Origin: Mermis nigrescens
Lineage: Eukaryota; Nematoda; Enoplea; Mermithida; Mermithidae
Assembly: GCA_036768485.1 (NCBI GenBank)
Contig: JAVLUZ010000191.1
Location: 1,428,742 to 1,492,741, forward strand
Length of the DNA stretch: 64,000 nt
Direction of reading: 5' to 3'
In this document: one piece after another, positions 50,416-62,029 of the stretch
Position numbering within the stretch: the first letter of the stretch is position 1
Layout of the letters: every line of letters starts with the position of its first letter
Made by a program: the position numbers and the translations under genes
Notes under the pieces: model-generated
The model's input: the letters and a program-made list of their open reading frames with translations, nothing else
What the model was told of the DNA's origin: nothing
Databases searched by the model: none

Positions 50416-50658
50416 TTAAAATTGCGTAATCGATTTCTGATACGTACAATTGCAGATCAACTCCAATGTCGACGACCTTTTCCAGCTCCCGGTCCATTTC
50501 AGGCCTTTCTCTTTGCAATAATTCGTGCATGCGAGCTTAGCCCCATCTTGACCGGTCACATACTGATTCTTTATCGTAAAATCCTGAGCGCAATGCAAAT
50601 CACGCAATTGGAAAACGAAACCGATAATAGCGATGAACAAAATGCTCAAAGTGGCCAT
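50416..50658 (-). CDS. Putative secreted four-cysteine peptide, 80 residues
   Basis: The best candidate for a host gene. The ATG at 50,658 opens MATLSILFIAIIGFVFQL, a clear signal-peptide core, with a likely cleavage after HCA (residue 24). The mature part of ~56 residues is basic and has C-x3-C (ACTNYC) and, 22 residues later, C-x-C (ICNC). That spacing resembles the core of CS-alpha-beta (defensin-like) peptides but lacks their other cysteine pair, so the fold is a guess. The frame is open 44 codons farther upstream, to 50,790, but the internal Met gives the signal peptide and is preferred. It could be a small secretory, salivary or defence peptide. No introns or polyadenylation signal were identified. 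Confidence 0.5.
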   Translation of the reverse strand: MATLSILFIAIIGFVFQLRDLHCAQDFTIKNQYVTGQDGAKLACTNYCKEKGLKWTGSWKRSSTLELICNCTYQKSITQF

Positions 50659-51022
50659 GATACTGCTCGCCCTAAATATAAAAAAGCCACTACGTTCAAC
50701 CAGGGCGACGCTGGATTTGTTAAGATAAAAAGCGGTCCAAAACATGTTGCGGCTGGATCTATATTTTGGAATTTGTTCATCGGTAAACAAAATAGAGTGT
50801 ATTTTTTAGGTAGACGGAACAGAGTGCATTTTTTTATCTTTTTGTACACGCTCTATAACCAATAAGCTCATTAAATTTAAATCTTCGGGAAAAAACTCGA
50901 TTTTCTCTTAACAGGATGTAAAAAGCATGGGCGGATTTAAGGAGCGCCTCCCCATTGTCAAAAAATAATTGGCGAGATAAAGAAAGTATCATTAATTTAC
51001 AATAATTTTTGGTTGTGAGCAA

Positions 51023-51391
51023 ACCTAGGCATCTGGTGTTTGGGGGCATGCACCTCCCCAGAAACTTAATACCCCCTCACCCAAAAAAACCAAAATACTC
51101 CCCTCAGAATTCTATTTTTTAATTTTTTTTTTGTTTTTTTCGCAATTTTTGATGCCAATGAATAGTGCTCGATGAGAAACGTTGAAAAATGGGCAGCAAT
51201 TATTCTTCCTTGCTGATAATGCAACGTAAACTTTTATTTCTCTCACCATGATACTATCTGATTTAAATTTCACAAAAATGGCTCTATCTTTACAACTAAT
51301 CGCGATTGGACCATAGGTGGGCAGCACCAAAATTGTTGGGAGGCGGTGTTTCGGTTTCTGGGAGATGCATTACCCCACGCCCACGTGTGGA
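51023..51391. repeat. Two partial, facing copies of the GTGGGCAGC family
   Basis: 51,023-51,193 is an inverted partial copy (CACCTCCCCAGAAACTTAAT through GAGAAACGTTGAAAAATGGG). 51,310-51,391 is a plus-oriented copy with a large internal deletion (ATAGGTGGGCAGCACC joined to GATGCATTACCCCACGCCCA). Confidence 0.6.
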
Positions 51392-52103
51392 TAGGACTAT
51401 CAATGTTTTTTATTACGTAAGGTCAGGCTGCAGCGAATAGGTCTTGATCGATAAATTTTTATATACTGTAGGGAGCTGAATTTCGTGAATCGCGTAAACG
51501 TCCAGTATTTAGATAGATTTTTTGCAGTGTTGCCAACCTTGAGTTTTTCTCAAAATGTGAGTTTTTATTTTAGCTTTGAGTTTACTTTTAGTTGCTTTTT
51601 TAATGAGTTTAAGATTTTTTTCCTAATTTAAGATTTTTCACCGAAAGTGAGTTTTTATTTTAAGCAATTTCAGATGTTCTTTGACAAAAAAAAGCAAAAA
51701 TCAACTAAAAACGGCCAAAAAACGTGTTTTTCCAAAAGTCGAGGACTCGATAGTACAACTTCAGTGCCACGTTAAATAACTTGCATTTGCTTGCAATAGC
51801 TTGCCTAATTAAATCGAGATTTGAGTTGCTTAATGTCCGATGATAGCGGAAATCTTGGCAACGATGTTTGGAGAAATTATTGAAAAAACAAAATTAAACT
51901 AATAATTGCCAGAGTGTGTGAAGCAAGGGTAGTTTAACATAAGCTAGAACGGTCTTATGTCATGGTAAGCTTCGACTGCTGTGAAGGGAAATCACCAAAA
52001 TTTACAAATTAATTTTTAATTAAAAAAATACCTAATCAAAATACCCAAAAAATTTGTCGATTAAGGTGACCGATTCTTGAGATCCATATCCCCTGCGCCC
52101 ATT
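51392..52103. other. No gene recognised
   Basis: Repeated GTGAGTTTTTATTTTA words at 51,555-51,665. Otherwise ordinary AT-rich sequence. Confidence 0.35.
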
Positions 52104-52285
52104 TGTGTGTGTGTGTGTGTGTGCGTGTTTTTTTGTTATAGTAAAAATTTCGCGCTGTGAAGTACCTACACAGGGGAGCGCTGTTGTACAAAACTTAAAC
52201 GATTGAGGGGTGTTTACAAAATAAAAGAAAACGAAATGACATGTTTTACAGATTATAAGTAATGATATCTATTTCAAGTTCTCAC
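52104..52285 (+). repeat. (GT)n-led duplication, first copy
   Basis: A short GT run followed by ATTTCGCGCTGTGAAGTACC and GGGGAGCGCTGTTGTACAAA; repeated at 52,474-52,780. Confidence 0.7.
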
Positions 52286-52473
52286 ATCTAGTTAATATAG
52301 AAGATGCAGAAATTTCACTATTTCCCTACCGAAAAGAAAAAGTTCCCAGTTTATTTCAAATTACTTCCATTAATGAATTTCTATCTATGATTATTTCCCG
52401 TAATTCCGGAGAAAAAGATAATAATCTGTAGAATTTACACGTTAATCACATAAATAAATGTACGAATCACGAT

Positions 52474-52780
<307 letters not shown>

Positions 52781-52784
52781 AGCA

Positions 52785-52895
52785 ATGAGAAACGATGGAA
52801 AATGGTGTTTTTTCACCATACCACCATTTTTAAGGCCATTTTTTGACCTCTGAAAATCTCTTGCACCCCCAGAATTTTGGTGCTGCCCACGTCAG
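52785..52895 (-). repeat. Dispersed repeat family GTGGGCAGC, partial copy
   Basis: From AATGAGAAACGATGG to TTTTGGTGCTGCCCACGTC, joined directly to LTR-like segment A as at 35,982. Confidence 0.65.
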
Positions 52896-52914
52896 CGTTC
52901 GCATCGTCCATATT

Positions 52915-54311
52915 GTCACGCCCGGTAGTGGTCAATATCTTAGTACCGCTGTCGAGGATCATTCGCATCCCACAGCTGGGCGTGGATAACGGGGTTCACT
53001 CCGCATATGTACGTCTGTCAAGCCCCATAATAGCGTTGAGTGAGAGAGTTATACTCCTCGTGTCTTGTGCACATCTGTCCAATCATGGTTCAATAGTCCA
53101 TAGATCAATAATCCTAATTGACTCCACCGCACTGACTGTAAGATTCTTAACAGTCACCACAGCTCGGACTGAGCTGTCTTGCGGATTGATGCAGCTGTAT
53201 ATGTTATCGCGCGCACTCGCATGAATAAAACTGGTAATGCTAGGCTGAACGCTATTAGGCAGCATTTATCAGCGCCGACTCCTCACTTAGCAGTTTTACA
53301 TGCTGAGCTCGAACCGGTTCCCTTCAGATGTTGGGTCCTTCCGTATATGCGTTTAATTCCTGTCGTTCTAATGTGCGCATCCGGTGTCAATGAATTACCA
53401 CGTCATTTTCACACAATTTGAGAATTTGAGTACATTTATGAGTATAACTTTTGATCCGCTGGTATTTGTTATGAGAATAAATACAATAAATGATCGCAAT
53501 TCATTCAGCTTGCTCAAAAATTAGTCCATGTTTCATGTTATAGCATGCCTACACTTTGATAGTCGGTAAAAGCTGATGAACCTGCTCACCATTGAATAAC
53601 TCATTTCAGTGAAGTGAGGTTTTTGAGATGAACTCAAGAACCACTGAACGGATTTTCATGAAATAAAGTGTTTCAGATAGACAATTTCAAAATAAAACTA
53701 TTTTGCTAAAAAAAGTATAGCTAGCTTATGTCTACAGTATGCTAGGCTCGAAAAAGTGCTCAAACTTTGCTTGGTCACTACAGTATACAGGTTGAGTTTC
53801 ATGTTTCGAAAAATAGCAAAATAGTTAGATATTTTTGTGCTCTTGATTTCACCCCTTTTTGTTTTTCGTGTTTTTGAATAGCTTCGTCCTGCAATTCCAA
53901 TTTAATTTTTTTCCAATATGGCTGCCCCCATAAGGTGTGCATTTTACTTGCACTATGTTCCATATTTTTCGATGTTTAAGCACATTTTAGAAAGCTCAAA
54001 AAAAGCTCGTTCGAACGATATCATATTTGTCTGATTTACTGAAGAATTCCAGTTTTTCAATATGGCCGCCAAGAAGGCTGTCATACTGTAGCTTTTGATG
54101 TTTTCAGCTATTATTCTGTGAGTTTCTGACATATTTCGAAATTTTTTTCAGTAAATAGCTAGAAAATTTTATGTTCTTTCTAATGAACTATGTCTCATGT
54201 TCTGAATCTTTCTAGTTCTTTCAGGTAAGTTCAAAAACCTCAAAATTATTCATTGTATGGTGAAAATGACGCGTTACTGAAGTAGAGCATAGTGTGTTTG
54301 CACGTGACACC
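52915..54311 (+). repeat. LTR-like segment A, copy 2, interrupted
   Basis: TGTCACGCCCGGTAGTGG to TTTGCACGTGACA, matching 36,003-36,514 once the insertion 53,399-54,273 and one TTAC copy are removed. Confidence 0.6.
53399..54273. mobile_element. 875-bp non-autonomous element with TTAC duplication
   Basis: Ends CACGTCATTTTCACACAAT and the inverse of CGCGTCATTTTCACCATACA. TTAC occurs at 53,395-53,398 and 54,274-54,277. The uninterrupted paralogue at about 36,480 (AATGGATTACTGTAG) confirms the empty site. The interior holds repeated AATATGGCYGCC words and no coding frame. TTAC is near the piggyBac TTAA target, but the ends do not decide the superfamily. Confidence 0.75.
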
Positions 54312-54399
54312 TCCCTCCTTAGCTTCGATCGACCTCGATCAGTAATAGCTGCTACAGACTCCAAGTGATAAGTGACAATCCCAACGCTGCCACGAAATA

Positions 54400-55160
54400 T
54401 GTCACGACCGACCCCCTTAGGTAGCCAAGCAGTCCTTAAAAACGGCAATGATGTAGGATTTGATTATTCATTGATGAAACAAAATTGCTTCACAGATAAT
54501 GGTGAGTCGAATGTGATGGGTACGGGACCTCGCCAAGCAGCCGGACTGGCCGCAGAGTACAGCTGAGGATAAGGAGCGGAATTGAGTAAAATAAGAAACG
54601 AAAGTTGCTGCAATTAAGAATGATTTAGACCTTTCGAGACGCATGTTCCACAAAAATGGAGCGGCAAATCATTCAGTCAGTGTGACACACGAGCAGACGA
54701 AACACACTGAGCAATTTTTGCCTTCGGCTTTTATAACTTTTTGACTTATGCAGTCTGGCGGGAAAAAGGAATTAGGCTAATCCGGTCGGAAGAAGGTCAC
54801 TTTGCTTACTTTAAGTCCCGATATTCCTTTAGCGATGAGGCCCCGCGTATTTTATACATGTTGTTTTGACTAAACTTCATCCTTTTGACCTCTTTTTACA
54901 TTCCGCGTCCGCCATAAAAACACTTCTACTATTCCTTTGATTTTTACCGCTCTTTGTATCAAATTTGTTATTGCTCATGTTGCGTGCATAGTTGTTTTAT
55001 GTGCATAACTATGTGCTAAATGTTCCCTATTTCTCAGCATATCTTGCAATGCTAATTGATACACACAGATCTTATTGAGTTGATGTTTATCGCATGTGTA
55101 ATGGAGATTTTTATATTATGCTTAGTTTCTTTATGGCCTGTGATTTCTCCGAACGTGACA
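54400..55160 (+). repeat. LTR segment B, full copy
   Basis: 761 bp from TGTCACGACCGACCC to CTCCGAACGTGACA. It has TG...CA ends with inverted TGTCACG/CGTGACA. No clear TGG-type primer site follows, which weakens the element call slightly. Confidence 0.65.
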
Positions 55161-55722
55161 CAGAATTCCGATAAATTCTGATTCAATTCTTGCTCTAAGC
55201 TTTTATGAATTCAGAGAAAAAACCACTTTTCGAAACACAAATAGACCCCGCGAAATCCCGATTACGTTCTTATCTCAAAATTATCATATTAGCGAAAAAC
55301 GCGCTTCATAAAATATTTCGCATGACATGTGATGAAAGCCCACGTAAAAGTGCATTCCCAAGAATCATCTTGTGCAGATCCCAACGGCCTGTATACAACC
55401 AACCTTTTACTCTATTTTTCTCAGTAATAATTTGACATTTGTACTCGTTGCATTTCTACGTTCGTGTATTGCGGGCAGCCCGAACCGATCCCATTCTAAG
55501 CTTGTGTATATCGTAACCACCTTAATAAAAACTAGAAACTTATTAACTAGCGTAATAGCGCGCTAGCATTTTGGTGCGTATACCGGGAAAAATATTTCTT
55601 ATCATCGCAGAAAGTTCTTTTTGCTGTGTTGTTATTCGATCAGTATTTATTGTGAGCCCATAATTTTTATATCTGCCTGTATTATGTTCCAACGTTGCTG
55701 AAAGTAATATTCCGAATCGGCA

Positions 55723-57534
55723 ATGGCAGAATCCAACGAAAAAATTTTTGACGAAATTGTTTCGAAAGCGCGAAGTGAATCCCTGAAAGGTACGTCTAAG
55801 CGAATTTTGCGTAGTGCGCATTTATCTCATTCCATCTCAGATTTACTAGATACTCCCAATTTCTCGCAACCTCAATCATCTATTTTCGATAATCCCTCTC
55901 GTTTTTTTCCAAAAGCAGGCAAATCAACGAAAAATAAAACTCACCAGCCAAATTTACAATTAATATCCCATAACGCTACACAAAACTCTGGAAATCAAGA
56001 AAATTTAGAAAAAAGTAAAATGGATGGTCAGGCTATGGCTTTATTGGAGCAAACTTTTTCGCAAATTAAAGAACTTTATGAGCAACGCCCAATTTCTGTA
56101 GCCACAGCACCCCCACTTCTCATTTATAACGGTGACGGAGATCAAATTTGGAGTGAATGGGAAAAACAATTTAATAATATTGCAATCTTAGCGGGAGCCG
56201 TGCAGCTTGATAGGAAAATTGCACTTCTCTCAACGTATCTTAAAGGAGCCGCTTATACTTTTTCCAAGATCTCTGTCAGCGTCAACCCCCCCCTTCAAAC
56301 TTGGAATGATTATTCTGAAAATTTCAGATTAAGGTTCCCAGATAATCAGTATATCGACATCAAACGTGATCAGTTAGTCGCTGGGTACCAATTACCCCAG
56401 AACCAGTTTTACAGTACGCAGCAGATATCAGACGATTAGCTAAGAGAGCGCAACCTGGTTGGACCGGAAATGACGAGAATGATTTCATAAAAAGTCACTT
56501 TGTTTCTAAGCTGTTATCTGATCTCAGAGTTTGGGTTCGAAACGCATCCCCAAAAACATTCGAAGAAGCAGTTTCTGAGGCGTACAAACAAGAAATTAAT
56601 CAAACCTATGATAATTAACAATCTTTTGCTAATCCCACTATAGTTGCAGAAACCAGAAAATTTATTAGTTTCAAGATTTTCTGCCGTAAACCCACTTTCT
56701 GCAAATGTTTTGACCCCTAATAGTTTTGCATTAGGTACCGATCTAGGCACATCAAGAGCAGCTCAACCCCCCACGGAAAAACAGTATTTTGGTAAATATC
56801 TCGGTCAATCTTCTTTTAATAACAGTCAGAGCTCTGCAAGAAGTTTGAATCGAGATGCCCATAATAGCATGTTATTTCTGTGGCAGGTTATGGCACAGAG
56901 AATTAAATTGTAGGAACAAAACAGAGAGTTAATCAGCGTTCGTACCAATTTCGATTTGAACCCCAAAATAATCAACAATTTAGACGTTTTCCGGTCAATC
57001 AGCAAAATTATCGAAATAACCCATCTTTTAATCAACCCCAAAATTTTCAAAATTTTGAGAATCGCTCCAACCCGGGCCAGTCACATCAACCTCGTGTGAA
57101 TAGGCGACCAACGGGTAATTTTAATCGGGCTGTCCATGCGGAGGATGAGAGGAATTTTAATAATGAGAAAGGCGCTGAAATTGATTCTGAAGAAAATCGA
57201 TTAGACGCATTAAATTGTTCTGATCCTGATCTTTTCAAGCAAACTCTCAGTCTTTTGCGTCTCCTCCATGAGGACATTAAGTATCGCAATTTCCGACCTC
57301 ACTAACGATGCTAAAATTTATGTCGAGCCCACTCCTAAGGCTGTAGTGGAAGACGAGGTACGTGAAGGTGGTGAAAATAATAATAAATGTGGCGAATTGC
57401 TAAGTACCGCGACCTCGTTGGATTCCGTAAGTAAGGTTAGAGATACACAGCATAAATCTGAGCTACACCACGTGTTCGGCCAAAGGTCAATTTATTATAG
57501 GAAGAGGATGCGCGCAGTTTTTGTATAAAACGCA
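55723..57534 (+). pseudogene. Retrotransposon gag, plus strand, broken
   Basis: Capsid polyprotein of the second LTR element. ATG at 55,723; basic N-terminus; capsid domain with LLIYNGDGDQIWSEWEKQFN and KIALLSTYLKGAAYTFSK, characteristic of gypsy/BEL-type Gag. A frameshift near 56,400 moves the reading to a frame continuing with AADIRRLAKRAQPGW and SEAYKQEINQTYDN up to a stop near 56,618. The following Asn/Gln-Phe-rich, basic stretch (56,930-57,110) then an acidic tail are likely the nucleocapsid end, also in shifted frames. No CCHC knuckle was found. No protease or RT follows. Confidence 0.75.
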
Positions 57535-57544
57535 AATTATATTA

Positions 57545-57760
57545 TTATGTATATTATATATTCTCTTAGTATAGTCCTTAGCGTTGTTATAGTCTGACTA
57601 AGACTAAGACTCCGACCTAATGAGACTAAGGCCTTTTGTTGGTCTTAGTCTGACTTAGACTAGGACTATATCTTTTTATAAAAGACTAGTCAAAGACTAG
57701 GACTACACCTAGAGACTATAGTCAGATAAAGTCTTTTTTGCAAAAAGCAGGCTGTTATGC
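57545..57760. repeat. GACTAAGACTA minisatellite / element end
   Basis: Imperfect tandem GACTAAG/CTTAGTC words preceded by TTAGCGTTGTTATAGTC. A matching block in reverse orientation lies at 62,990-63,165 (ACTATATAACAACGCTA), so the two may be ends of one element. Confidence 0.6.
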
Positions 57761-58160
57761 AGACAATCGTAATCGAATATGTGCTTCAGCAGAGATCAGC
57801 AAAATTGTTTCAAAGCGGATGGAACTCAGGGTTAAGTCAGATTGGGTGATGGGTTAGGTGAGGCCGAAATGCAGATTACTTCACTTGCAGCTTGGAAAGG
57901 TTGAGATTTTTTTTCGAGCTTCAAATTAAGTCAGAAAAAGCTCATTTAAAAAAAAAAGAGGCGGCCTGAATTGCAAAATAAATTTGCACTTTGCCGCTAC
58001 TTTGCTAGAAAACATCTTTATATCTACAGCTTGTAGACAGTTATTCTCCGAAAAATAACCTGAGAAGGCAGAAGGTATGCAACTGCTTCTGGGGCAATGG
58101 CCATCGTATCCTCTGAATTTGGTGGGGGGTATCACTCTCTCCTGAGGGAGTGTCTCCTCA
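57761..58160. other. No gene recognised
   Basis: Ordinary sequence; a minus ORF at 57,926-58,204 has no domain. Confidence 0.35.
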
Positions 58161-58358
58161 CCATAGGTGGGCAGCACGAAAATTCTGGGTTCAACAGGGT
58201 GCAAAATTTTTTTTAAAGGTCAAAAATTATCTGAAAAATGGTGGTAGGGCAAAAAAACATCATTTTTCGACGTTTCTCACAAAAAATTTCAAAAATTTAA
58301 TTCTGGGGTTATTTTAGTTATTTTTTTGGAGGTGTATACCCCCACATCTACGTTTGCC
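58161..58358 (+). repeat. Dispersed repeat family GTGGGCAGC, copy 12
   Basis: From ATAGGTGGGCAGCACG to ATACCCCCACATCTACG, with a short internal deletion after TTTCTCA. Confidence 0.7.
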
Positions 58359-58781
58359 CCTCACCCCCTTATTTGCACGTGTGCCTAGCTTGTATGGTAA
58401 AGTGTATTTCAGATAATTGTTCGACCGTTTATGTACCAGAGCATATTCAGTTATTTCAGGTACTTTATGCAGTAATGACCATCATTTTTAGTCAGAAAAT
58501 TGTACATACATTTGTTTAAGTAGTTACTCAGGAATAGATGAAAATGACAAAAGAATGAAATCTTTTAGCAGCTTTTTGATCCATTAAATTGCTGAATTAC
58601 AAAATTCTCTCAAAACTGTTTATCATATAGGTACTACTCCTGAAAGATGTGTGTCACAGTAAAAGCGAAAAATGTTCAGTCAGATTTAAAATAAATTTTC
58701 GAGGTCAGTACTCAGGAGCGCACGTTGACACGGGGAACCCTAGAATCCATTCCTCCACAGACATTATCTGGCACTTGCTTC

Positions 58782-59036
58782 TGATTTTTTTGGCCTTTTG
58801 ACACTTTGTCGAAGGGTAGATCCAAAAATGTTTTGTTCGCCTTGCTTAAGGGGCGTAGGGGGGGCGACTGCCTCATCCCCATCTGCCCAAAATATTGCGC
58901 GAAATTGAGGATTTTTAAGCAATTTTTTAGCAATTTTCTAGTAAAAACGGCTAATTTTTCCGCCCAAATCGGGGTCTCCGCCGCCCCCACTTAGGGGTGT
59001 ACTGCCCCCACTTAGGAAAATCCTGGATCCGCCACT
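58782..59036 (-). repeat. Dispersed repeat with CAGTGGCGGATCCAGG end, copy 2
   Basis: On the minus strand starts CAGTGGCGGATCCAGGATTT and continues with AAATTAGCCGTTTTTAC as at 31,231-31,400. The end is typical of hAT-type non-autonomous elements. Confidence 0.65.
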
Positions 59037-59676
59037 GCTTGCTATGCTACCGATTTTTCCAGCTCCTTTTTTGTTTCTGAAAACCTTACCCTATCCAGAC
59101 CCGAGCTGAATTCAGGTCTATTCAGCTCACCTATGCTCTTAACTTATAAGTTTGCATGCCATCATCTTAGTTGTCTGGGCATTAATACTGAGCTATGTAT
59201 GATCAGGGCTTTTTTTGCACACCGCAAATGGAAGCAATCGTGCTAACGAAGTCCGTTGGTCATTTGCATGAAATATAAAGGAAAATTTCGAGTTAATGAA
59301 AATCGAAGAATTGAAACAAACACATGTTATAGGTAGGAAATGCAGTAATAATGCAGATGGAACCCTTTCCGTCTAGATGACATGACTCGCTTAATTTGCA
59401 CGCATACAACGGATGTCGTGAGAAAAAAGCCCTGGCTGTAATGTATCTCAAACCCTGTGCATATAAAAGGTAAAAGGTAGGATCCATTTGAGTCGCCTAT
59501 CATTTTTGATATTTTGAAGTGTGCGTTGTATATTCATGCATACCTTTTTCGACTAGTTTTGTAAATCTACAAGAGACCTGAGGATGCGAAAATCGCAGTC
59601 TTTCATATCTTTATGAAATATACGCACTTTCATTCATTTCCTAATTATGTGCGAAAAAGTTCTGCGTAAGATTATA
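59037..59676. other. No gene recognised
   Basis: Nothing supportable beyond short unassigned open frames. Confidence 0.35.
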
Positions 59677-59712
59677 CTAGCAAATGGGGCGCTTCGCTGC
59701 CCCATCTGCTAG
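59677..59712. repeat. 36-bp hairpin around GCTTCGCT
   Basis: CTAGCAAATGGGGC pairs with GCCCCATCTGCTAG around a GCTTCGCT loop with one mismatch. Similar GCGCTTCGC/GCGAAGCGC words occur elsewhere in the window. Confidence 0.7.
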
Positions 59713-59999
59713 AGTGTTTGTAAACAAATAATATCTTAACCAGTAATTAGTATAAAACTTGAATAACTCTGCAATGGATCGGCGAGCGGTTTTTATATTT
59801 TTTTCTAGTTGAGCTGCCCGGCGTTGCCTGGCTGAACTTAGGCCTGATAGCTGTATGGGATTGAGATGTCTCTTGTATTTTTTTATTTTTCGGGACTTTT
59901 GATGTTTTTGGGATATTTCTAAAAAAATTGTTGGTAAAAACATATTGTATTTTTTAAATTTTTTAAAACTGTCTTTTGTCAATCATTTCTTTGATTAAA

Positions 60000-60345
60000 T
60001 CCATATTTCTGACGTTATAGAATGGTTCTGAGAATTCTTTATCCTAAATCATATTTTTGATGTTCTGGGATGTTCTGGAAATTATACCATTAGATGGTTT
60101 GGGATGTTTAAAAATTTTGTTTGATCATAACCATATTTTTAACGTTTTGGAATATTAAAAACTTTTTTGGTCCAAAACCATACTTTTGATGTTTTTGGAG
60201 GTTTAAAAATTTTTTTTGGTCAAAACCATATTTTTGATGTTTTGGGGTGTTTAAAAATTTTTTTTGGTCAAAACCATTTTTTTTGATGTTCTGGGATGTT
60301 TGAAGATTTTTTTGGTGCAAACCATATTTTTGATGTTTTGGGACA
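60000..60345. repeat. Minisatellite, ~54-bp period
   Basis: Six or so units of ATATTTTTGATGTTTTGGG plus TTTAAAAATTTTTTTGGTC. Because the period is a multiple of 3, a minus frame (60,108-60,320) reads as an 18-residue repeat (KHQKYGFDQKKFLN core). I treat it as a repeat, not a gene. Confidence 0.75.
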
Positions 60346-60374
60346 CCAATCTTACAGCACAGGATATTTTAGCA

Positions 60375-60515
60375 CTGGGTTTGGTATATCACGTCCTATC
60401 TTGTAGCATGGGGTATGTTATATCACTTCCTATCTTATAGCATGGGGTATGTTACATCATGTCCTATTGTATAGCATTGAGTATGTTGTATCACGTCCTA
60501 TCTTATAGCGTCGGG
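60375..60515. repeat. Minisatellite, ~41-bp period
   Basis: Four units of TATCACGTCCTATCTTATAG followed by CATGGGGTATGTTA, starting 30 bases after the 54-bp array and unrelated to it. Confidence 0.75.
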
Positions 60516-60581
60516 TTCAACTTTGTACAATGTTCAACTTTGCCCTCATTGTAAACAAATGCAAAAAGTTGCATATTAAAT

Positions 60582-61130
60582 TATAGTCTGTTTCATTTAT
60601 CCGAGAGCTTTTTCAGTAAATGTTTTCGGAGGTTACCGTAACCCATTCTTTCTAATTTACTGTAAGTCGTTAGATCTCACTTTAGCTTCCTAGCAAAGAA
60701 GGGTTTTTCAATAACATTTTTGCGGCATAATTTCTTGTCGTCTTCTATCAGATCAATCGACTCACGGATAAAAATCGCGCATTCAGCTATCCTGAGTCGA
60801 CACTTTAAACACAATAGACTAAGATGTTAAGAAACGCCGCGAACTCCCACATAGCGCAGTGGTAAAAACGTCCGCTTGTAGACACAGCAACCCGGTTCTG
60901 ATTCTAGCCGATAGCTTTTTGTTTAACGCACTTACTGCAGTATGTCCCATCACTGATTAAAATGTTAAATTAAATTTATATAGGCGTATTAGTGCATTTA
61001 AAATGGAAGAATTCCAGCCACTCGCCCTCACTGAGCTGATCTGCCGAAGTACAGTAATTCGTCTTGTTTAGCTTACTGTAACCTTAAAAGAATTGACTGA
61101 AAAGCTCTCGAATAAATGAAACAGACTATA
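60582..61130 (+). mobile_element. tRNA-promoter TIR element, complete copy
   Basis: 549 bp with inverted ends TATAGTCTGTTTCATTTATC and CGAGAGCTTTT on the left and their inverse on the right. A tRNA-like A/B-box promoter lies in the middle. The outermost TA could be a TA target duplication. It is a non-autonomous DNA transposon that has captured, or was built around, a Pol III promoter. Confidence 0.8.
60844..60915 (+). promoter_or_regulatory. tRNA-like Pol III promoter in the TIR element
   Basis: TCCCACATAGCGCAGTGGTA carries the A box; the B box is decayed here (GGTTCTGATTC against GGTTCGATTCC in the other copies). Confidence 0.65.
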
Positions 61131-62029
61131 GCCGCTAGAAGCAAAAACATTTGGATTTGTATTTTCGAAAGCCGCATGTTTGCTGCTTTCTTTGGAAAGC
61201 CGCATGTTTGCTGCTTTCGATTGCTTCGCATTAAATTTCACGCGCGCTGGTTTACAAGGTCAAAAATTTTGACTTGGTGCAAGCTCTTTTTCAGTGATTA
61301 ATCATGTTTATAAGTACCCGTACGTGATTTCCTTTCAGCCCGTCTCAAACATGTTTTACGATGCCAGATCGTATATTTAAAGTAGCGAATATGGAATCAG
61401 CGGTCCCAGAAACCCCAGGGGCCAAATTTTGGAAGCAACAGTCAATCTGTGCTTCTGCAAAAAGACAAAAACCTAAATTTTACGCTATGCATAGGGTACC
61501 TTTGGGCTCCCGTATCTCAGAAAACCAATCCGTGAATTTTCTTCAAATTCTACAGTATGGTCAGTCATAAGATATCCAATAATTGGAGAAAACTTTAAAA
61601 AAATTTATCCGCTGCGATTTGAGATATTTGATAAAATACACTTGTAAATCACGTTTTTCTTACGGCATCACATCAGTTTACACAATAGGGTAAAGTGGTT
61701 CACACCAGTCGATAACGCATAAAAAGTTGATCTAGGGTGGCTTTTAAAATTTTACTCCTGCGGCAATTGCATAAGCGGCTAGAGCTACCAAAACCTTTTA
61801 CATAAATCCGTAGTTTCCGGGTTTCAGGAGTCCGATCGAGCCATTTTAATCAAAAATTGTAATTAGCGCCCGAGAATACCCATTGAGTGAAAATATAAGT
61901 ATCACAAAATTATCCAGTAAAAACTTTTTTTGCCTCACAGACACACACACACTTACACACAACTCGAAATTAATATTATAGATGCTATGTATCTGCATAG
62001 GCGGATTCGTTTAAACATGATTCTGTTGA
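61131..62029. other. No gene recognised
   Basis: A 22-bp-scale duplication CCGCATGTTTGCTGCTTTC occurs twice at 61,170-61,220. Otherwise unassigned. Confidence 0.35.

Larger units (their letters stand above)
54400..57534 (+). mobile_element. Truncated LTR retrotransposon (LTR plus gag only)
   Basis: A 761-bp LTR, ~560 bp of leader and a broken gag. pol and the second LTR are missing; the sequence gives way to the GACTAAG repeat at about 57,545. A related truncated LTR is at 36,606. Confidence 0.65.

Noticed and set aside
60108..60320. Repeat protein with 18-residue units
   Set aside because: Frame is open only because the 54-bp minisatellite period is a multiple of three; no start context or flanking gene structure.
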